Below, in pieces: positions 60,373 through 64,000 of a stretch of 64,000 nucleotides of DNA (position 1 is its first letter; the number at the start of each line of letters is the position of its first letter). This stretch comes from an uncultured Clostridia bacterium. Its GTDB lineage: Bacteria; Bacillota; Clostridia; Christensenellales; Aristaeellaceae. The stretch covers positions 14,514 to 78,513 of the forward strand of contig CALCQO010000018.1 in NCBI GenBank assembly GCA_937894675.1, given 5' to 3'. The notes under the pieces were generated by a model that was not told the origin of the DNA, searched no databases, and worked only from the letters and a program-made list of their open reading frames with translations. The translations under genes were made by a program, and so were the position numbers.

Positions 60373-60999
60373 TCATAGGGATTGATGAATGGTTTCGTAG
60401 ACTTCGTCGGCCAGGGGCAGGGCTTTTTTCAACAGTTCCTCGCCATGCGCCCGGTACTTGGCGGTGAACGCCTCATCCTTAATGCCGCTGAGGTTGATGA
60501 GCACATTGCTCCACGCCCCCAGGATGCAGGCTTTCAGGTTCAGCGCGGCGCACCCCAGGTCGCTGGCGGCGCTCTGGTTGCTTTTGCCCACCACCTGGTG
60601 GGTTAAGTCGATGGCTTCCGCCGCGTACTCCATGATTTCCGTGGGGGTCAGGGTGCAGTTTTTCAGCCCCTTCTGCATGGCGGCGGCGCGGGCGTCCTTC
60701 TGCTCCTGGGTGTCCCGGGGCATGTCGAACACGGCGCTTACCTCGTGGAAGGCTTCGGTATCCCGGTTCATCACGTCCAGCAGCAGCTTGTAGAGCTCTG
60801 CCGTGCGGTGCATCACCTTCTCGTTGACAGCCCAGTGCTCCTCGTACTTCTTTTTGGTCACCGTCAGGGTGCAGACCATGTTGGTCAGCGCCGCGCCCTG
60901 AGCGCCTGTTAAGGCCGCGGCCGACCCGCCGCCCGGGGCGCCGGAGTCGGAGGCCAGCACATCAATATAGTGGCTAAGCGTCATTTCAGATAGTTTCAT
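60373..60999 (-). CDS. formiminotetrahydrofolate cyclodeaminase-family protein
   Basis: 208 residues, the stand-alone form of the C-terminal domain of bifunctional formiminotransferase-cyclodeaminase (PF04961). Typical text is SDSGAPGGGSAAALTGAQGAALTNMVC, LMLD-like NRDTEAF and SNQSAASDLGCAALNLKACI. It releases ammonia from 5-formimino-THF to give 5,10-methenyl-THF; similar proteins (FchA) act as methenyl-THF cyclohydrolase. It follows the formiminotransferase gene at 12 bases. Confidence 0.93.
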   Translation of the reverse strand: MKLSEMTLSHYIDVLASDSGAPGGGSAAALTGAQGAALTNMVCTLTVTKKKYEEHWAVNEKVMHRTAELYKLLLDVMNRDTEAFHEVSAVFDMPRDTQEQKDARAAAMQKGLKNCTLTPTEIMEYAAEAIDLTHQVVGKSNQSAASDLGCAALNLKACILGAWSNVLINLSGIKDEAFTAKYRAHGEELLKKALPLADEVYETIHQSL

Positions 61000-61011
61000 C
61001 GATAAACCCTT

Positions 61012-61914
61012 TCATTCGTTGATCAGATGGTACTCCATCACCTGTTTGTGGCAGTCGAAGTTCTCGATGCGCAGGTAGTACTCCGCCGCGTCAATCAGCG
61101 CCTTGGCGGGGGTCAGCCCCACGATTTCGGTGCCCAGGATGCCTACGCCCCAGCGCTTTGCCTCAAACTTGATGGTTTCATACACCCGGTACAGCGGCGT
61201 GCCCTCGTAGTTCACCATGTTCATGGACACCTGGGCGATATTGCGGTCTTCCAGCATAATGCCCAGCGCCTTGCAGTACTTGAACCCGCCCGAGGAGCCG
61301 CGCACCATCTTGGCGATGTCCTTGGCGATTTCCAGGTTGTCCGTGTCCAGGTTCACATTGAAGGCCACCAACGGCATCCTGGCGCCAATGGCGGTGATGC
61401 CCGCCGTGGGGTGGATTTCCCGCTCGCCAAAGTCCGGCGCCCACTCGGGCTGTTTGAGTTTTTCGGGCATGCCCTCAAACTGGCCTTTGCGCACCGCTGC
61501 CAGGTTCACCCTGTCGGGGGAGGAGGCGGAATCCTCATACAGGAAGCTGGGGATTTTCAGCTCTTCCCAAATCCTCTTGGCGACCCGCTTGGACAGCTCC
61601 ACGCATTCCTCCACCGTGGTGTTGAGGGTGGGCACAAAGGGAATCACGTCGGTGGCGCCCATGCGGGGGTGCGCGCCTTCGTGCTTGGTCATGTCGATGG
61701 TTTCCATGGCCTTCTTGGCTAGCTGAAAGGCAGCCTCCTCCATGGCTTCGGGGCTGCCGATCAGGGTAAACACGCAGCGGTTGTGGCTCTCGTCCGACTG
61801 CACGTCAAACAGGGAACAGCCGGGGATGCTCTTTGCCACGTCCTCCAGCCCCTTGATGATGTCCTGGTTGCGGCCTTCAGAGAAGTTCGGGATGCACTCG
61901 ACTAATTTTGCCAT
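61012..61914 (-). CDS. ftcD: glutamate formiminotransferase
   Basis: 300 residues, the N-terminal two-subdomain form (PF07837/PF02971). ECIPNFSEGRN starts the family, and KHEGAHPRMGATDVIPFVP includes the catalytic-type His. Further text is DFGEREIHPTAGITAIGARMPLVAFNVNL and QVSMNMVNYEGTPLYRV. It moves the formimino group from N-formimino-L-glutamate, the histidine breakdown product, to tetrahydrofolate, yielding glutamate. Here it is separate from the cyclodeaminase, the usual bacterial arrangement. The glutamate carrier gene lies directly upstream. Confidence 0.96.
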   Translation of the reverse strand: MAKLVECIPNFSEGRNQDIIKGLEDVAKSIPGCSLFDVQSDESHNRCVFTLIGSPEAMEEAAFQLAKKAMETIDMTKHEGAHPRMGATDVIPFVPTLNTTVEECVELSKRVAKRIWEELKIPSFLYEDSASSPDRVNLAAVRKGQFEGMPEKLKQPEWAPDFGEREIHPTAGITAIGARMPLVAFNVNLDTDNLEIAKDIAKMVRGSSGGFKYCKALGIMLEDRNIAQVSMNMVNYEGTPLYRVYETIKFEAKRWGVGILGTEIVGLTPAKALIDAAEYYLRIENFDCHKQVMEYHLINE

Positions 61915-61959
61915 ATTGTCCTCCTTGTTCGTTCCTTGGTGCTTGCATGCCGGCTTTTA

Positions 61960-63201
61960 TCAGCCTGTAAAGCCCTCCACAAAGGTTTTGATGAACCAGA
62001 TGGTGGCGGGTTGGTAGATGATGTCCACCAGGAAGGCGCCGACGATGGGCACAATCATGAAAGCCCGGCGGGACATGCCGTATTCCTCGGTGATGGCGGT
62101 CATGTTGACGATGGCGGTGGGCGTCGCGCCCAGGCCGTGGCCGATGAGGCCGGAAGACATGACGGCGGAATCATAGTTGCTGCCCAGCAGCTTGAACACC
62201 ACAAAGTAGGTGAACACGCTCAGGAACAGGGCCTGGCAGAGCAGAACAATCAGCATGGGGCCGGCCATGTCCGCCAGCTCCCAGAGCTTGAGGGTCATCA
62301 GCGCCAGGGACAGGTACAGGGCGAGGGACACATCCCCGATTTTCTCAATCATGGGATAGTCGAACCGGTAGAGCTTGAATTTTTCATTCAGGTTGCGGGC
62401 GACAACGGCCACCATCATGGCGCCGACATAGGTGGGGAAGCTCATCCCAATCAGGGAGCCGATCCAGCCGGACACCATGGTGCCGATGGCCATACACACA
62501 ATCAGCACGGTGACATTCTTGATGATGTCAAGGCCGGACAGCTTGCTGCTGGTGCTGGCGTTGATCTGGTCGATATCGGTGGTGAAGTTGTCGTTGGGGT
62601 CGGGCTTCAGGCCGTTCTTTACGACCAGGCGGCGGGCCAGGGGGCCGCCGATCATGACGGAGGAAATCAGCCCGAAGGTGGCGGCCGCGGCGCCTGCCAG
62701 TTTGGCGGCGGTGTAGCCCATTTCCTCAAAGGTGGTGCCGTAGGCAAGGGCGGCGCCGTGCCCGCCGATCATGGAGATGGCGCTGGACAACAGGGCATAG
62801 GGCGCGGCCAGGCCGGTCAGCTTGCCCACGCCGATGCCGATGAAGTTCTGCACGATGGACACAAAGCAGGAAATCAGCCAATAGATAATCAGCAGCTTGC
62901 CGCCCTTCTTAATCAGGGAGAAGCTGGCGCCAAGACCGATGGTGGTGAAGAAGGCCAGCATGAAGGGGTTCTGGAAATAGGTATCAAACTGGAATTGGAA
63001 GGCGTTGGTGGCGTGGCCAATCCAGGTGATGAACATAAACAGGAAACCGCCCACCACAGGGGCCGGGATGCAGTACTTCTGCAGGAAGCTGACCTTGTTT
63101 TTAATAAAGTAGCCAATCAGCAAAAGCACCGATGCCATGGCCAGGGTCATGATGGCATCCGCCTTCATGGTGAGGACATTGTCAACCGTAAGAATAGACA
63201 T
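61960..63201 (-). CDS. gltS: sodium/glutamate symporter
   Basis: 413 residues from the ATG at 63201 (GGAGGAAG upstream); a longer reading from 63258 has no site. About 10-11 membrane spans and the GltS family text (PF03616): CIPAPVVGGFLFMFITW, TTIGLGASFSLIKKGGK, SMIGGHGAALAYGTTFEE and VMSSGLIGHGLGATPTAIVNMTAI, with its re-entrant Gly-rich loops in both halves. It moves glutamate with Na+. It is first in the transcript with the formiminoglutamate genes. The cell could export the glutamate made from histidine, or import it. Confidence 0.93.
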   Translation of the reverse strand: MSILTVDNVLTMKADAIMTLAMASVLLLIGYFIKNKVSFLQKYCIPAPVVGGFLFMFITWIGHATNAFQFQFDTYFQNPFMLAFFTTIGLGASFSLIKKGGKLLIIYWLISCFVSIVQNFIGIGVGKLTGLAAPYALLSSAISMIGGHGAALAYGTTFEEMGYTAAKLAGAAAATFGLISSVMIGGPLARRLVVKNGLKPDPNDNFTTDIDQINASTSSKLSGLDIIKNVTVLIVCMAIGTMVSGWIGSLIGMSFPTYVGAMMVAVVARNLNEKFKLYRFDYPMIEKIGDVSLALYLSLALMTLKLWELADMAGPMLIVLLCQALFLSVFTYFVVFKLLGSNYDSAVMSSGLIGHGLGATPTAIVNMTAITEEYGMSRRAFMIVPIVGAFLVDIIYQPATIWFIKTFVEGFTG

Positions 63202-63293
63202 GTTTCTTCCTCCAACTTCATATAGAATTTTCACACCGCCATCCGCCGCGCCTCCCAACGCGTGGCACCAAGTTTGCGGTTTTATTTGCTGTC

Positions 63294-63322
63294 AGTATAG
63301 GGGATTTATAATTTTGCGTCAA
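63294..63322 (-). promoter_or_regulatory. sigma-A promoter of the gltS-ftcD operon
   Basis: On the minus strand TTGACG, 17 bases, TATACT. About 90 bases of leader precede the gltS start. Confidence 0.8.
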
Positions 63323-63358
63323 TCATTTTTTGCATACATGCAAAGGATATCCAACAGC

Positions 63359-63387
63359 AAAGCGGCGGAGATTTCCTCCGCCGCTTT
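63359..63387 (-). terminator. terminator of the 63417 gene
   Basis: Twelve-base perfect stem AAAGCGGCGGAG / CTCCGCCGCTTT with a 5-base loop, 29 bases after the stop of the rightmost gene. It is just upstream of the gltS promoter and insulates it. Confidence 0.7.
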
Positions 63388-63416
63388 CGCGTGATTTTTT
63401 TCGATTTTAATGGGGC

Positions 63417-64000
63417 TTATTTCTTTTCCCGCTTTGCTTTTGCTTTGGGCTGTTCAGCCGCCGCATGGGTGCTCCTGCGCTTGGCATACACCCTCCTGAG
63501 CCACTGGTGTATTTGCCCCGGCAGGGCCTTCACCACTTGGGTCAGGCTGCGCCTGGGCATCAGGCGGTGAAAGAACAGGCGGATTTTCTGCCAGAGGCTC
63601 AGCTTGATGTAGAGATCGTTGTAGGTAATCTGCATGCGCTGGGCGGCTTCCGGGGTGGCCTGGCGGCGGCCGTAGCGCGCGGCGCTGACAGCGCCGGCTA
63701 AGGCACGCAGGTCCTGGCTGTCGCCGCCCACCCGGCGGGCGTAGCCCTGCATGGTTTCATGGGCGGCCATGCCCTGGCCGCGGACGGCCTGGGCGCGGCA
63801 GAAAGCCTGCCACCAGATAATCAGCTGGACGGTGCTGTCCTTGGCTTTGGCCGCGCGCAGGCGCGGGTCGGTAGCGCGAACGCGCCAGACAAACAGGGCG
63901 ATGGCGGCCAGCACAAGCAAGATCCACCAGGGGAAGGGCGGCTTGTCAGGGTCGGGCAAATTGTCCGCGTCGGGCGGTACCTGTGTGGGCGCGGGGGAGG
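63417..64000 (-). CDS. C-terminal part of a membrane protein, DUF4129-like (partial)
   Basis: The frame is open to the right edge; a TTG at 63959 exists but no ribosome binding site supports it, so the gene probably starts outside. Visible residues: a Pro/Asp-rich linker, one membrane span (PFPWWILLVLAAIALFVW), then about 140 basic residues with a helical domain of the DUF4129 kind (IIWWQAFCRAQAVRGQGMAAHETMQGYA without its middle). DUF4129 ends many membrane transglutaminase-like proteins, so the missing part may be such a domain. The last about 20 residues are Lys/Ala-rich. Confidence 0.6.
   Translation of the reverse strand, partial: SPAPTQVPPDADNLPDPDKPPFPWWILLVLAAIALFVWRVRATDPRLRAAKAKDSTVQLIIWWQAFCRAQAVRGQGMAAHETMQGYARRVGGDSQDLRALAGAVSAARYGRRQATPEAAQRMQITYNDLYIKLSLWQKIRLFFHRLMPRRSLTQVVKALPGQIHQWLRRVYAKRRSTHAAAEQPKAKAKREKK

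Noticed and set aside
1..64000. tRNA, rRNA and transposase genes
   Set aside because: Both strands were looked over for T-loop and CCA-like patterns and for transposase-like proteins; none was convincing. Short RNAs could have been missed by eye.

Overview
The window looks like a chromosomal stretch of a G+C-rich, Gram-positive, strictly anaerobic member of the Bacillota (Clostridia). Signs are: strong AGGAGG ribosome binding sites, consensus sigma-A promoters, an LPXTG-type cell-wall anchor, a flavodiiron-rubredoxin protein, oxygen-sensitive Fe-S dehydratase subunits, formate-tetrahydrofolate ligase and TAXI-TRAP transport. I found no rRNA, tRNA, CRISPR array, transposase or phage gene.

Layout. 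1-1.7 kb: the end of a putative MotA/MotB-like proton-channel operon. 1.7-5.8 kb (minus): class I fumarase/L-tartrate dehydratase subunits, a DASS/SLC13 anion transporter and an AraC regulator. 6-9.4 kb: a secreted protein and the TldD/TldE protease pair. 9.4-9.75 kb: a gene-free block of palindromes. 9.75-14.4 kb: an acyl-CoA synthetase, a YtrA-type GntR regulator with an ABC-2 exporter, and an acyl-ACP thioesterase. 14.4-21.4 kb (minus): a YeiH permease, then a six-gene amino-acid cluster (Crp/Fnr regulator, class V aminotransferase, NhaC carrier, Asp/Glu-type racemase, threonine aldolase, RidA). 21.5-25.7 kb: a two-component system translationally coupled to two secreted proteins. 26-34.5 kb: glycerate kinase, a 2002-residue wall-anchored adhesin or pilin-like protein, and two histone H1-like Lys/Ala-rich proteins. 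34.5-38.9 kb: a structured repeat element, a Sel1-repeat protein, a YbjQ-type protein, a DUF1697 protein and a Tat-exported flavodiiron-rubredoxin fusion. 39-46.1 kb: a sugar-nucleotide operon. 46.1-50.3 kb: MarR plus a heterodimeric ABC exporter. 50.4-53.7 kb: a TAXI-TRAP transporter. 53.8-59.7 kb: aldo/keto reductase, a TIGR00300-like enzyme, a MATE exporter and Fhs, separated by palindrome-rich spacers. 59.7-63.4 kb: the lower histidine/formiminoglutamate pathway with GltS. The right edge holds the end of a membrane protein.

The most interesting system is the operon at 38,995-46,083. It encodes homologues of the enzymes that oxidise UDP-GlcNAc and aminate its C3 (WbpA-, WbpB- and WbpE-like). 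Between them sit three visibly A+T-richer genes: a 3-hydroxyacyl-CoA dehydrogenase, a thiolase and an LpxD-like N-acyltransferase. I infer that the thiolase and dehydrogenase make a 3-hydroxyacyl-CoA (for example 3-hydroxybutyryl-CoA), which the LpxD-like enzyme attaches to the new amino group. The result would be an N-(3-hydroxyacyl) diamino-uronic acid for a surface glycan. Other points of interest are the Tat-exported flavodiiron protein, the paired histone-like proteins, a perfect 15-bp inverted repeat that contains a ribosome binding site (53,791-53,836), and several families of intergenic palindromes.
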